From positions 12,524,001 to 12,588,000 of the forward strand of contig CM075103.1 in the NCBI GenBank assembly GCA_037576195.1: a DNA stretch of 64,000 nucleotides, given 5' to 3'. Origin of the DNA: Phytoseiulus persimilis (lineage: Eukaryota > Arthropoda > Arachnida > Mesostigmata > Phytoseiidae). This document shows, one piece after another, positions 15,006 to 29,700 of this stretch. Made by a program: the position numbers and the translations under genes. Every line of letters starts with the position of its first letter. The first letter of the stretch is position 1. Below the pieces are notes generated by a model. It was not told the DNA's origin. It did not search any database and saw nothing but the letters and a program-made list of their open reading frames with translations.

Positions 15006-17242
15006 ATCCGTCTTGCGTTCATCGTCACCGTCACTGCAGCCACCGCGACACCAGGCGACATAAAATACGGAGTGCTTTCTAATTACCACCAGCATCGAGA
15101 AAAGAAAAATACGTCCTCGGGTTCGGAGATACCCAGGGGCGAGGCAAACCGCACGAATCTGATACAGAAATTGATGCTCGGACGAATTTGATATTGATAC
15201 GAACATCGATCGACGAACGAATCGATAAACGGACGTTCCACGAGAGCGTGAACTGAGTGAGGTGTAGATAGACTAATAGACGCATCCGAAAGGCTTGGTA
15301 ACGCTTATCACGTATCAGAGCTTGAGCGCAAGAAGCAGAAGACCCTCACGATTATCGTTCTCCTCTTCCGAACGCAGAGGTTTTCTCACGTAGATACAGT
15401 TTGGGCTGTAAAATGTGAGAAATTCCACTTCGGCTGCCGGTAATGACCGATAACCGAGCGTAGCCGGTATTCGAGACGAATGACTGATAAATCGCGTCAA
15501 ATCTCATCGAGAGAGAGAGGGGAACGTGCGTGCGGAGGTTCTAGTTCATGATCAGATCTTCGAGTAACAAATTCGCTTTTCCTGACGCTCTGTGATCCTG
15601 CTCGAGCTTTCCTCGCGCGTCGCAAGCGGTTTCCCCAGTCTTTACGAGTGCCGCTCGGCCAGGGAGGAGCTGTCTCGTCCGCTCCCGACCTGGCCGGGTC
15701 TTCCAGAGAGGCCGTTCGACTAAGATGGATCCCTGAATCTGAAAGCTTTCTTTTCGGCTCGCTCATACACTGACTAGCTACCCGAGTGGATGACAGACCG
15801 ACTGGCTGAGTGACTGACGGACCTGCGGGCTTGCGGTCGGCTGCGAACCGAGTCGAATGTTTGATTGAAGATCCGCTGATGATATGATTCCGCAGACAAT
15901 GCCCCACACCACGAATTCGGAGACGAAACGACAGGGAACAACTGAACGAGAACAAGAAAGACAGCGATTCAGCCAGCTTTTGTCCAACAGAGGGACAGCC
16001 TCTGTGCTTTTGCCTTGATTCTAATGTGGATAAGCGACTCGATGTAAGCCGCGCGGCACCGCAGCGGCGATGCCCGTCCTGCGACGGTCCCGCAGCTGAT
16101 GGGCAGCATGCTAAGTTTTCCGACTCGGGGCTTCCTTGAAATTTCTCTTGCTGTTTGCGCGACAAAGTTTTGCTTCCATTCATTCTCCGTGGCTCCAGGA
16201 TGCTCCACTGGCACGACTATCTAAAAACTAGTCCCGATAGACAAGAGTGTTGGCAGACAGAGAATAAATGACGCAACCCGAAGCGCTCCGAGTTCGCGTC
16301 GATAACCCGCATGGATTGCCTCTTCACACAGCGCTACTCCGTTGCCTTCCAATTAATTTCCGACTGCGCGATTCTTCAGAATGACTCCCCACACGTCCGT
16401 TGAACCAGTGCTCGTTAGCAGACGAGATCGGCCGTCTTCGCCAGCCGACGATTTCGAACGCGTAAATTTTAACACGAGTTCAGTAGAATTTTCGGCGTTG
16501 CATTTGTAAACCATCCATCAGTGGTTTCTTCTGAATGGCGAGTCGGAGTTCACGTCCACTCGAGCGCATTGAATAGCATTGGGACGCCCGCTTTATGCAT
16601 GAGTTCCGCTGTCGAGTGGTCTCCGCTGTTTCTCTAAGACCACTGTTTGTGGGTTCCGCCGACGGGGTTCGACGGAGTTGGTCGATGACCTCGTCTTCTT
16701 CGTGTCTTTGAAACCGGGAAGCATCATCAGGTAGAGTTTCGGGAGAGATCATTCGCAAAAATCGGGATACTCAGCTTCTAAAGCGGTTTCTTAGCATATT
16801 CAGTTACGCATCGACGAGTGCCTTGAGCAGGCAGGCCCGCTCGAGGATACGGGAGCGACCGTGATGATGTTATTCATCCGATCGTATCGTTCTAAGATAG
16901 GCTTAATTATAGATTACATTCAATAGAATGTTGCGAAAATTACCGAGGAGACGGATCTCGAGACTTTCCAGCGAGTGTTTAACGAGCTCCGCTCAGAAGA
17001 ACCTGCGAACGCTGTCGATCGTCATCGGGGATAACGGCTGTTGCGGTCAGCATCATGAACGCCAAATCATGCCGAAGTTTTGGATTTATAGCAGAAAGAG
17101 AGTCTTCGGCTGTGCCCTCCTAGATTGATGCTTCCTGAACACCGTTCGCAACGCCATTTGTCTCGAACGAGTTGCTCCGATAATCTCGATCAAGGAAATT
17201 TCAAATACCAATTTGGCAACGTTGAAGTTGGTGGACATGGCT

Positions 17243-17271
17243 CGATAGGTGGTGGTCGGAACCACCTATCG
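17243..17271. repeat. perfect 11-bp stem hairpin
   Basis: The arm CGATAGGTGGT is followed after 7 nt by its exact reverse complement ACCACCTATCG. No U-tract or terminal repeat accompanies it, so neither a transcription signal nor a transposon end can be claimed. Confidence 0.8.
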
Positions 17272-20167
17272 TGTCGATAGTGGTTCGCCTGGCATGAAGG
17301 TGAAGGTCGCGGTCGTGGAGGGCGGCCTGAGGCGTTGAATCTCGAGGTGATGATCCATCGTTGGATCTGGACTCCAACCAGCTCGACGGTAGCTGGATAA
17401 ACCAAGTGACTCACTCGGCTGAATTTGGACTCCGCGAGAGTATCACCGACCGTCCAACAAGCAGCCAAAGAGAGAGTACTACCCCGCATTCGGTGACGTC
17501 GGAGTTCATGAGCTCTTCAGGGAAAGCCTCCGGAAATCTTGGGAAATCGTCCCAGGAAAAGAAGTCAGAAGCGTTTTGAGAATTGGATCACGTGAATTCC
17601 AAACTCGACTCACTCCCTCGACGTGCAAGGCGACGAAATGTCTGGATGCCCAATCAGTGTCCTTCAGCTCGTGCTTGTCTGCCTGCGTTGGTACGAGCCG
17701 CAATCGTCTTCGGACGAGCGTTGGTCGTGACAGGGGCCTAGAACAATGCTTGTGTCCGCTTTCGCTCCCGCCGTTCGTGCCCCGTGTCTAGGTTGACGGC
17801 AGAAGAACTCATCTTTCAATCCTCTCATTTGCTAATTTGGTCATCACTCACTCGTTATGGCATCGCGAGGCATGAACAAGGCAGGCGAACGGAGATGCGA
17901 TATTCTAGCGTTGGAGCGTCGACGTCTCATTGTCTCTTGTGGTTCAAGGTCGTCTGCGACCGATCAGCAAGTTGCATCAGATGTCATTCAAAGATCTGGT
18001 GGATCCCAACTTCCACTGTTTCCAGGACTCTGAGATCGGGGCCAGTGGAATCATGCGGCTCTATTTCATTCCTGCGGAATCCATCCCTCCGTGTTTCCGG
18101 CACCCGTTTCTCTCGTTACGTTGATTGTATTCACGGTCCTGCGTTTTTTTTTTGCAGAGATCGTTCGTCGCTTCTCTATTCCACGAATTTTAATCGTTTT
18201 CTTCTTGTTAAAAATGTTGTGTGCTCATTCGACTCCACTCTTCTCCAACAACTGCGGCTGACATTGTACATCACAGGCGGCCTAATGGGTTTGTTCTCGT
18301 TCTCGAGCAAGTTTTGTAGCTGGATCCGCTGTTCAACGTTCAAATTGTTTGTCCTGCTGATGTCACGCACTTGGAGCTACCATCCGATTCGTTCGGCAGA
18401 GTTCTCATTCGAATTGTTTTATGTGGAGAATGAGCTTCTTAATTTGCTCCAAACGAATTACGCTCGTTCTGCTGCTAGGGACTTGAGACTCCTTCAGTAG
18501 GAATTCTGACTCAGTCTTCAATCATGAACCTCAGGACGAGCGTTCGGTCATATCTAGGAACTTCCTGAATCAGATTGTCCAACCAAGCCGTGTGCGATCG
18601 AGTCTCGTGAGTTTCTGATGCTTCTGCGAACTTCGTGACTTTGTCTCAAATCACGGAACGTCTGGAAGCCTCGATCGCGCGTTCAGCCTCGCGGCTTATA
18701 ACTTTTGCAGTCGAGGTGTTGGCGACCTTGCTGGGAACCTTCTTACCTGAGCGGACCATCTGCAGCCTCGATAACTTAACTCATTCAATTCGCATGTGAA
18801 GCATCGAGTTGAGTATAAAGATACAGAGGTTATTATTCCTTTAGCCTCGACTTAGATTTTATCGACAAAAATCTTCCCTTGTTGTTGTCAAAAAAGTTGA
18901 GAGATACTCTCGATTTTCCTGATTCGAAAAGTTGCCGAAAGCAACACATCCCTAATTGTGCGATTCTAACGGGAAAGGGATGAAGAATATGAATACTCCT
19001 GGCTTAACGCGCACCCTTATCCGACCTTTGGCCTCGGGGGCAGGAGCAGCTGTGCAAATAAGTTCCCCTAAATATATCGAAAAATTCAGTGTGTCTGCGC
19101 TTGGGATGCCAATAAACTTAATTCCAGGAAGTGGCCACAACGAAAGTCGAAGTCTTTCAACAGAGTTGTGAAAACATTATTCCGCTATATGACGGTCAAA
19201 CATCCGATAAAATCCCGAAAATTCACGCCGAAGGGCCATCTCGTAAAATTATGACATCTCGTTCATCCACCGGTCGTCTCGCCGAACCGTCTCCGCTTTT
19301 TTTGAATGTCGTGGGCAAGCGGACGGTCGCTTTGTCGGACCAACGGCTTCACATTTCATGAGTTGTTCATCACCTGTGGCGTCATTTACGAAACAACACC
19401 TTCAACTGCCGAGAGTGGTGACAACATAAACCAACAACGGCAAAACTCAGGGGCTGTCAAAAATAACGGTAGTGACTTGAGAAACCGTGACGAACGAGAA
19501 TTTCGGAGGAGGCGGTTCTGGTAGTGGGAGCGGCATCGAAAATGAAGTGGACTTTCCAGATTTCAGGCTTCAAACTTTGACTGATAGCCTCTGGAGATGG
19601 ATCGCCGATAATTCTTGACACGATGCCGTCTGCCGAATAGATCCGGTCGTCCGAGTGGTCACGTACGTTCTATTGTTGCCCAGGCGGCTCCAGATCGCTA
19701 TTGCGACGCTAATTCCCTTTCAGGGGCACCGTGTATCATTTAAAATCCGTCAGACAGCGTTCGCATCTTATGCCGCCTGTTCTATGCACTCCGTTACTTC
19801 TCGCCACATTATTCGACTCTGACCGTGTTGATTGTTAGCCAACGAGCTTGCGCAAAATCGTTCCGCGCCACAAAATAAGAACAAATGTGAACTATTCAGC
19901 AAACAACTGCCGTTTTGCGATCTCTTCCATTGGAATGAGGAGGACGCACGCCCACATCCACTGAGCTACAGAGGAAAAAGGAATTATTCTGTCTAACAAG
20001 CACGTCCCGCATCCTTGTTGTATGGTGTGCAGCCGAAGAAAGCTCTACGCGGCGTTGCGAATTCCTTGTGTTCGGAGGTTGTTCGTTGGATGCAGGATCT
20101 TGCTGGACTTTGCAGCATCTTCTGGTGTCCGAGTTGATCCCAAGCCTGGATTTCGGTTCTCGGCGTT

Positions 20168-20185
20168 GGGGGGGGGGGGGGGGGG
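20168..20185. repeat. 18-G homopolymer
   Basis: Eighteen consecutive G residues form an uncertain-length tract typical of slippage. The exact count in an assembly is unreliable. Confidence 0.95.
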
Positions 20186-21489
20186 AAATCTTGAGGCCCT
20201 TACCTGAGTTAGCTCCCCAGTCGCGAAACTACATCGAACCTACAGCGCAACCGGAAGCACGGATCATTCTGACATGAACACCACGCGGCGTGGACGGTCC
20301 AAATGAGAGTTTTTCGGAAACCTCTCTGGATATGGCAGAGACGACAAGTTGCACTATTTAGGTGTGACTGAGCGTTCGAGAAAATCGGCGCTCCTTCGAT
20401 GATGAACGACAATGAGCTTTTAATGACGACCGACATCGAGTCCGCCCGACATTCGTTGGCCCGGATGGACGAGCGTCCTCTTGCGAAGAAGCCGCTTAGC
20501 AAACGCGGATTCCGCTCTTATTGCTCCATTCGGATGATTTGTCCCGTTGAGACACTTTTCAGCTGCGGCCGGATCAGGAGTGAAGTCAGCGTGCCGGGAG
20601 AGAGAAAAAAAAGGAGCGATGGGAGGCTGAGGCGCGAACCGATCGAGTTTTCGGTTTTTTTTTACCTCCCATTACAACACGTGCCTCCTTCATCCATTGA
20701 TCCATCAGCACATTCGTTTCCGTTCGCTCGTCTGCTCATCGAACATCATCGCGTTCACCACATCGCATGAGCCACGAACATGGTCGGTAGCGTCATTTCA
20801 GTTGAGCGGCGGGGTAGGGCTGGGAAGTTTCCCACAAAGACTCGCAACATCACGGTGCGTGATGGAACGGACTCGATCGATGACTTCACTGACTCGGGTC
20901 GATAATCAAGAGGAATTCCTGGCGGTAACCTGAGATTTCACTCAAGTGCGCATGGATTCACGGAATGTAATAGAGATGTCGGACACCATCAGGAATGTAA
21001 TCGAGAAAAATCCATCGGTTGAATTAAGAACGCTGCCTTGACGCCTGGACGTGTCTCGGCGCAAATCGCGCACCGTTGCATTCTACGTAAAGGCAGTAAA
21101 ATTTATAAATTCCTCTCAGCTTCACTTTTTTTTTCTCGAATGCCGGCTTCCGATTGAAACGTCCGTGTGAGCCTGAGTCGACATCCATAACGGTCCCTAA
21201 TAGCTGACTTGAGCAACCTGGTGTTCTTCTACAGTGAGATTCGTCTCACAGGAGCATTCCGGCTCGCGCCCGATCACTCGAGGTAGCATTGCTCGAAAAT
21301 TTCTCGGGACCGATGGTTTTGTTCCAGATGAGACGGATCGTGGGTGCGATCCACCTCAATAACGCATGAGCAACACGAATCAGCCAGATTTGAGCGGAGG
21401 CTGGGTTTGAGCAAAGAGCTGGTGTATGGGCATCAGTTTATTGATCTTGACTTGGTTCGAGATATGTACAGGTCCACATTTCGACCGGG

Positions 21490-22203
21490 TCAGCCTTTCA
21501 TTTCAGTTGTTTCCGCAGATAGTTTGGTCTCCTTCTCCCACTTTTCGAGGGCAAGCTTTGCCTTGTACAACAGCGATGGGTCTTGCATTTCCTCTGGGAG
21601 GCCCAGTGCTTTGAGGGAATCATCGTCTGCTCAGTGTGCGTCGTTGCACTCGAAGATTATGTGTTGTACAGTATGTTCGTATGTGCCGCATCTTTGGCAC
21701 TTATTGTTGCCCCGTAGTTCGGAAAGTCCTCTAGTTGGCAGCATGCCTGCTCTTGCTAGGGCTAGTAGAGCATCCCCTCCTCGATTGCCGTAGAGGCAAG
21801 ACCTTGTAGCGGGCGAGGTTTTTCCCTCACGGTACAGGCTTCGGCTGTCTTTCAGAAGCATGTTCTGCCTCCAGCTGTGCTATTGCATTTCTTTAACTCG
21901 CTTTTCAATTACTGAGTTTTATGTCTTCAGGACTGGTGTTCCATTCCGAATCGATATTGGTGGCTCGATATTTGTCACAGCCGTATTTCTGACTTGATGC
22001 CTGCGTTCGCGTGCATGTGGACTATAGGCCGATTTTAGCGGACGACGGATCTGTGCGCCACGTCGGTACCTGTGGTACGCTGCTGTGTGGTACGAAGGTC
22101 CTATGATCGGAACTTTTTGATCGAAGCTTGAGGTGCCGACTCCATGACATTTCACTCGGAGCCTCTCCGAAACCGTGACGCCCCAGTCTTCCTGTTGCTT
22201 CAC
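21490..22203 (-). pseudogene. 3' remnant of R1/I-type non-LTR retrotransposon
   Basis: One minus-strand frame runs from 22203 to a terminal stop at 21490-21492, broken by three stops: TAA at 21919-21921, TAG at 21880-21882 and TGA at 21631-21633. Between them lie the fragment LLALARAGMLPTR and a zinc knuckle at 21646-21699 with spacing C-x2-C-x8-H-x4-C, ending HIIFEC. That CCHC spacing after the reverse transcriptase is the known C-terminal motif of R1/R2/I-clade non-LTR polyproteins. About 46 further codons rich in Lys and Glu follow the last internal stop. No RT catalytic motif is present, so this is a 5'-truncated, inactive copy. The part above 21921 is less certain. The wording of the knuckle region resembles elements abundant in ticks and mites, which is inference from memory. 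Confidence 0.75.
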
Positions 22204-22323
22204 CTAGTTGTTTGTTTTGTTCTTGCTTTGTTTGTGTGATCCTTCGTTCGTCCGTGGGTTCGTTTTTTCGTGAGCGCGCGTGCGAATCCAATCGTTCAAA
22301 GTTTCTTTTCGCCTGTTAACAAT

Positions 22324-22360
22324 GTCGTCGCCGTCGTCGCCGCTGTCGCCGTTGTTGTTG
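22324..22360. repeat. GTC/GCC/GTT triplet repeat
   Basis: The tract is built of GTC, GCC and then GTT triplets. It would read as poly-Arg or poly-Asn on the minus strand but sits in no credible gene. Confidence 0.75.
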
Positions 22361-23751
22361 AAAATGCGTTCGGGTTGTGCTCGTTGCGTTCGGCTCGGTT
22401 TTCGACAGGTTCCGAGTCGTCGGTCGACGGAACGTGAAAACCTTGGAGAAAAAACACGTGTTCCGAAGGGAACCCATCAGCGTGTCAGTGCCGCCATTCG
22501 ACACGGAGCGATGTCTCCTTTCGACGATGTTACTTTCTCATATCACTTCTCGCGCTTCTGAGTGATGCTCCCGGTGTGGCCGGTCGGTCGGTCGTCCTCC
22601 GGTCCGATCACTGATGTTCAATGCGCTCTCGCACGGGTGTCGAAACTTCGATCCGTGGACGGCGGAACGACGTTGTCCACGGAAGCTTCCCCGAACCCGC
22701 GGTGGCCGTATCGCAAGAACGTGCTGACGAGAGAAAAGACGACGAATCGAAATGTCAGGTGGGACACTGGACATCGCTCGCGCAGTTGGAGTCAGAGTGT
22801 CGATCGACCAGCGTTTCGTTTTTACGTTCGGAGTGGCGTCGTTCCTTGATGTCCCGCGGCTGCAGAAAACCAGACGGGCAGGGACTCGGAATAATCGGAG
22901 CAAGATCCAGCGGGAAAAGATCAGGACCACTAAAGACAACCGCGGACACCTCATTGATACTATGTTGCTGTACAATGCAGCCTCGCCGAAATCCGCTTGA
23001 CTCTGTAACGGAAAGCCGTTGGCAAGGCTTCGGAAACCTATCGACAATGAGAGAACTCCATCCATCAGAGAATCGACCAATAAGAAGACATTTGGTGTTC
23101 GTCGAAGGCTCCCGCAAACGTAGGTGTCATTAGTTCCGCAAGGTGAAGCCTCGCGATCGAGATCAGATGGCGAGTCTGGCACGGAAGTTCCCCGCTCGCA
23201 TTGTTCGGATCGACGGAAGTTTAAACACCTTTTTTGTCACTTCTAGTTTCCGGGGCCGTTTTACCGAACGATCCAGGGACTCCGCAGTCCACAGTTTACG
23301 CGCGAGTCGGATGAATCATCAGCCGTCTTCTAACGACTCGTGAAGTGGTGAACAAATGATATGAGCTTTTTTTCTGGTATCCATGAGAACCTGGTTTCGG
23401 AATTCAGCTGATTCGAGAGTCTAGAGGATGAATGATGCGTCGGTCGAGACTGATCATCTGAGTTCGAGAGCTGCCATGATGATACCTCGCTAATTGTAGA
23501 GACGGATCGCCTTCCGTGAATCCGCTGACAACTTACCGTTTAGAACGTAAAGCCACTCGCGGAGCGGAATCCTGGAGGGATCCGCGAGTATCAGATGGTC
23601 TACTGGATAACATTCAACAGTTGAGACAGGCAAAACTAACTTTGCCCCTGCGGCTCACACTCACAAGCCTCATTCCAAGTGAACTGTGAGATCACTAGTG
23701 TGAAGCGATAGCTTGTTCAAATAAGGATGTTCAGACATTACCAGTGGATCA

Positions 23752-23789
23752 CCTTCCATCAATCCATGGATTGATCGGTGAATGGAAGG
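23752..23789. repeat. interrupted palindrome with perfect 18-bp core
   Basis: The core at 23758-23775, ATCAATCCATGGATTGAT, equals its own reverse complement. Outside it, CCTTCCAT (23752-23759, overlapping the core by two bases) and ATGGAAGG (23782-23789) form an outer inverted pair. Short ATGG tandem units follow at 23799-23813. No target duplication is visible. Confidence 0.75.
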
Positions 23790-26700
23790 ATAACTATATG
23801 AATGGATGGATGGTGTCAAATGATAGATGCCGAGATTTCTAGGCTCCATTGATATGATGTCCCTTAGAACTCGATTTGCCTCGCTATCGCAGAGGGAACA
23901 ACGCTCCCGCGATTGATGCTAAGCGGAAATTCACGGCCGTGATCCTCGATGAGGTCGAGACATATTGCCATTGAAGAACTCACACGGAATTCCGTCGAGT
24001 CGCGGAGCGGTCAGACTCGGTCTGCTCGGAATTCTGGATTATGAGAGTAACACCCAGAGAGGAACTTCGAGTGTTGGGTGTGCTCCGACTTTCTCATGGT
24101 CGGTTCATCCTGTGATCCCTTACGCACCTTATCGAGCGATCGTAAAAATTCTGCAAACAACAAGAGCGGGCCGCCGGAGATCAGCCCTGCTTGCTTCCTC
24201 ATCATTATCGCCGTCTTTAGATCGAACATTATCGACCCGGTTCATCATCATCAGAGATAATCGACGTTTCGATCAACATCATTACTGGTATTTTGATTCG
24301 CGAATTTCCTGATTTTATTGCCGGACCAGAGTCGCCCTCCAGAGTCTACCTCGCGTGAAAGGGACTGAAATGAATAAGAGGCGAGACTTGGTTTCGTTGA
24401 CATCGGGCCGCCGCCACCGACGCCGACTCGGACCACTTCGGCGTTTGTCGCAGTGGCACTCTGTTGAATCTGTTATCAATCTGTGTCGAACGGACGTACG
24501 GGCTGGCAGACTGATTGCCGGACGAATCGATACAGACAACAAGATAAACAGTGATGCGAGTTATCCGAGAAGTGCTCGCAGAAAAACAAAGAACATTTAC
24601 CGGACGAGAACTTCCCACGAGCTGGTGAGCCGAGACTCCGCTTCAACGGATCATGGCCGGGGGGTCTAGTCGCGGATCTTGGAAAATGCAAGAAAAACAA
24701 CCGCATTCTCCCTCGTTCCAATATTTTCCTCGTAGGAAAGTTTCCAACAGCGACTCGATAGGCAGCAGTATCGCCAACGTGGTTCCAATATCATTCGTGA
24801 TATGAGCATACGATACAGATTGCCGTGGAGATTTCGCTCCATCGAGAAACCATGGAATAAATGCGAACTCGATATTGAAACGACGAAATTTCAGCAGAAA
24901 AAAATGACCGGATGAGATTAACGCGACAATGCGCTTAGTCGAGAGTCATGTCCATGCGTACGATTGGCTTCTGGAACCTTCCGTGCCTTGCATTTCAGTC
25001 ATTCGAAGCATTGAGCATTGCATCAATCAGATTTCTTCTTTCGTCGAGAGCAAACATCCCGAAATATGTTCGGATTCGTTTTTGACGCTTTGGAAATCAA
25101 AGACCTCAGGAGCTATTTTCAGCTTTAAAAGACAAAAAATAAACCGAGGGGTCAGCATTATCTCGGGCTGTTGGATGCTACAATCACATCGCGATCAGTG
25201 TCACGTACCAACGCTTATGTCGTCTATGATTCGCGGGAAATGGAGAGTAACGGCTGACATTGCGAGAAGTCTGTCACGATCCAAAGAAATTTTGCGAAGT
25301 GCGTGTCACAATAACTTCACGTTGCGTCGCAATGTTTCAAAATGAGGCGTAAACCAACCCTCGTTTCCCGAAACTACTCTTGGAAGTCCAGCCGATACGA
25401 CGATGACAACTCGGAGGAATTTCCCGACACGGTTAACATCATGCTCATGCACCATTCTTCCAAGCGCAATCATGAAAGAAGACATCTCCGAAGCGCTAGA
25501 GATCCGGGAGAGTGCGAAACACTAACGAGTCGGACGCTCAGCGAAGCGCGAGCCATATCGGAACAAATGTATCAAGAACACTTAGGGGAAAGTAGCGAAG
25601 ACCGAACTTGTTGCATTTTGAAATGTGGTAGTCGTGCTTTGAAGCTTAACTTCGGATGACAGTCCCTGAATCAGTCAGTCAACGAACCAACCAGGTTGGC
25701 AAGTCGACCAAGCTGCCGAGCTTTCTAACGGCAGGAGTGGGAACGATAGGGAGGGTGAGCGGTATATTTTTTTCCGTGAGATTTTCGGCTCAAACGCGTC
25801 GCTCAACAAGTCGTGATCGACATTTCTCTCTTTCTTTCGTTTCCTCCAGCTTCTTTCTCATCCTTGGCTCAACCGAGCACAACCGAAAATCCGTCAGTGG
25901 GTTGGGGCTGGGATCGAGCACTCAACAACGCAAACCTTAAGATCATTCATTGTTGAAGCAAATCAGGCCGCCAAATCAGTCCTGGTGTTGATTCACACGG
26001 AAGAAGCGCCATTATGAGTCAGGCGTTGTTTCTTACGATATGAAGTGATTCTCATACGGTTTCAGCACCTCGTTGAATAGGACAGGTTCACGTTGATTTC
26101 TCTCGCGACATTTGTTCCATCCCGAAACGAGTGACGGAGATGAATTCCTTGTTTCCCGTTTTTCTTAATTCGATTGAATCTGTTTCCCCACCCCCTTCTC
26201 TCGATCGCCGTTCGCGACTTTGGCGTTACTCCGAGTCCCCTATATTTTTTCGAGGTTTCTGACCCTGCTTGAAAGTTCTTATATTTTCGGTTTCCCGCTT
26301 AAGAGGCAGCTCTATCGCACAGGACCTCCGCTGAGCGGCTTTCCCGATCCCCCGCCATTTTTGACGAATGTCTCCGATCAGTTTAGAAGCTAATCGGCTG
26401 TCGAACGGTGACGCGAAATAAATAACATGTTCCTGTCGATCGCGAGTTTCTGTTGGGATGGCCCGATACCTGTAATTTGATTGATGACACTAGCTCCCAT
26501 CAGTTTGGATCAGTGGTGATTGAGGTGTATCATTGCGCTGGTTTTAGCGTTCCGCCGTCGGAGATGACGAATGATGAGTTCTAGCGAAACACGGAGTCGC
26601 AACTTCTCATACCCCTTACCTGACGTTGATGCAGAGCTGAGAACGTTCGGGCTCGAAAGAATTATTCACATCTTCCCGATTCTCAACCCTCAAATCAGAG

Positions 26701-29700
26701 ATACCAGAAGCCATAAAAACGGGAAGTCCACGTCTGCGAGTTTTCATGATTGAAGCGAAAACTGATCGATTGGATCCGAGCTTGCGACTCTCAATGTTGG
26801 GAATCTATCATAAACCTCCCTCAGCTTCGGAAGCAGCAAGAACTTCTAATGAATCCCGACCGTAACACAGTGAAACATGCTAAATCTTCGGCGTGATGCT
26901 CCGGCTGTTCGCAAGACGGATCCTGGTTCTCGAGCTCTGTTTCGTCCCAGCATATATATTCATCGAGTAAAACATGTTCGCAGTCGGACTCTTATCAGGG
27001 CATTCAGTTACCTGTCTGGGAGTTCATTCTTGGAATATGGCGTCCGAGAGGATCCGAAATTTGGAGAAACGGGGATTCGCAGAGCTACGAAGGGTGCAGC
27101 GTCCATTGGAATTTTGAACGCATCGAATTGTAGCGCATCCCCGATGCGCAGTCCCGGGCTCCCCGTTGCTGATGACCCGCCCGCCGCTCGGTTTTCGTGG
27201 AGTTCCGAGTCGGGCAAAGCCGGGAACAAGTTCAGCGGGCGCTTCAATTTTTCCCATATCATTGAGGGATTGATACCCGAATAGGATTTCCATTTCAATC
27301 CGAAGCCGTCGGAGAGTCGAACGCCTGCGGACTCCGCAGTATTCGCCGGAGCTCTGCCCTCACCCATCCCCTGTCTGTTTTCCGGCAAAACTAGGAGCAG
27401 TGACAACGGCAACGGTGGAGGGAAGAGAATCGCGAACTGCACCAGCCGCATGAAGACGTCTCGTGCCTCATTCTGAAGTGGCAGTTGTGGAGCGCGTCCA
27501 AGTGAGTGAGACGGAATGATGAAGGCTCGGCCACTGATCTCATTGAGCTAACTGGCACCTCGTATGGTTCGTCGGACGGCGAATTCGCTAAGTGGCTGGC
27601 TAGATTGTTGGTTTTCGGAGCCGATTCGGACATTTGGTGTTGGGGCGTGGTGGTTTCGCCGTAAATGAAGATTAGCGTTTCGGCGTGATCGATGGGTCAA
27701 CCGCCGCTGACCATAGCCAGAACGCTTTCGGCTCGGTTGTCCGGCTTGCTCTGTTCACAGTCTGACTGAGTGGCTGACTGTTTGTGCGAGCTACCGCCTC
27801 GTCCGTTTTGCCGCCTAATGGAAACAAGTTACGGCGAGAACAATCGTTCGTTAAATTCAGTACCTATGACCGTAACAGGCGTGTACGGCTCATATCGACT
27901 GAACAACAGCAGGTCGACCGGGGAACACCAGTCCTGGTGAAGTAGTGAAGCTTCAAACCGACCGAAGAGTCCTGAATCTTGCGAGGTTCGTTTCGCACAG
28001 CCCGTAGGTCATGAAAACGGAAGGAAGGCGCGGGGGAAAGAGACCACTGGGGGACGGCACCCGTTGAACCTGAAGGATCTCGAGAACAATGAGAGGCTTT
28101 TTGAGACGAGAATGCGGATGCCAGGGCCGAGGGTTTGGGCCTTCCTGATACCAGGGTCCACGGCGGCATCCGACCGGAGAGGATGTGAGCCAGAGACACC
28201 GTGAGGATCGAACTTGTCGCCTGCGCTGCAATCTTCCGCTCGGGTCCAGGCGACTGTGGCGCCCAACGTGAGGTTGAGAGAGTACAGAGGAAGAGGAACG
28301 AGTGGTCTGTTCACTTCCGGACGGTACCCTTCCTTCGCCTTATTTGGGCATGCCGAAGTTGCGACTACTTATTTCGAAAATACGCTCAGTCATCGAAGTT
28401 TTAGGTACCACCACGAATGAGCAGCAATACTCTGGTTTGATTACCCTGAATTCCCGCGTGTAAATCACTGCTTTTCCAACGATGAATATACTCAGAATTC
28501 ATAATCATCGATTGAGTTTTCAAGATTGGGCATCTTTCCGTTATAGAAGGAACGCTGCTACATTGTGGAAAGTTATCGGGATTCATATGCGAGTGCACAC
28601 GCGAAAGTTTTGGCGATGCTTTCAGTGAAACAAGTAGTCCGTCATATGCCAGACTTTGGGGTATGGATCATGACTACTTTAATTTGCGTCGAACCAGCGC
28701 CGCCAAGACACCGCGTCGATGGCCGTACGGAAGAAATCACCTGCATCGTCGCAAGTAGGGATAACACTGATCGATCGTTTGTGTGAGCTCCGATTTCGAA
28801 GGACATACTATACGCGGACATCCATTCATCCTGAGAGGGTTGAAGCCGCTGAACTGACCGCTCAGTGACGCTGTCTTCCGTTCCAGAGGGATGACCGGTA
28901 AGAGACGATATCGGGAATCACTCGAGGTGTCCGCGATTGACAGTTCCGATCGTGACTCGAAGAAACGCGACGGAGATAAAAATCAACAGAGCCGGTGACT
29001 CAAATCGTTGCAAAGACAGTAGTCGAGAGCAATAAGTCAGGTTTGCCCTCCGGAAACCCGCTTCTATTGTCGATTAGAGTCATTGATTGCAGCGAGTCTT
29101 CCGAAGCTTCTGAAGATGTGACGGCCGAAGCCAACTCGGGCAGGTCATCTTGATAAAAACTGAAACCGGAGCGCTCGCGACATTAAAAGACTTCGTAAGA
29201 AAGTGAAAAGTTCAAATAGCCCAAACGGTGTTCTATTTATGATACGGCGGGGTTTCTCCCCGAATCCAGCCGACAAGGATCGACATCGTGACATCCGAGA
29301 CACTGTGTGGTCAGTTTCGAAGATCATCAATCAGACTTTGGAAAACCAATGATATCGACCGCGAACCGCGGGAATCCTCCGCATGTTGAGCGAAATTGTG
29401 CTGGGACGCTTGAGCTTCCTAAGAGCCCTTTCACTGAGTCGGAACGAACTGTTCCAGATGGAAGACTCAGCGAGTTCAGATGATTGCAGCGCATACACTG
29501 CTATCCTGCAATGACGCCTCTCAGACTGCTCCATCGATAGTGGCGGTTGCGATGATCATCATCGGCAGCAACAGTGACTGCACTGGAATTCAAGATGATG
29601 CCGATCACTCCGACTCGCAACTCGCAGTGGCGCAAGATGGCCCAGATCCTCCGCCGGTTATCGATTACAGTTTCGAATTGGCGTGATTATCAATTGCGGT

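Larger units (their letters stand above)
1..21489. other. gene-poor stretch, no supported gene
   Basis: I see no reading frame here with a recognisable domain, no convincing ATG-exon-donor series and no tRNA. Many chance frames of 60-245 codons exist on both strands, as expected at this base composition. The longest (minus strand 5739-6476 and 15497-16183; plus strand 2020-2658 and 17784-18500) match no family I know. The stretch holds the simple repeats, G-run and hairpin listed separately. Short exons of a large-intron gene could be hidden here and cannot be excluded by eye. Confidence 0.6.
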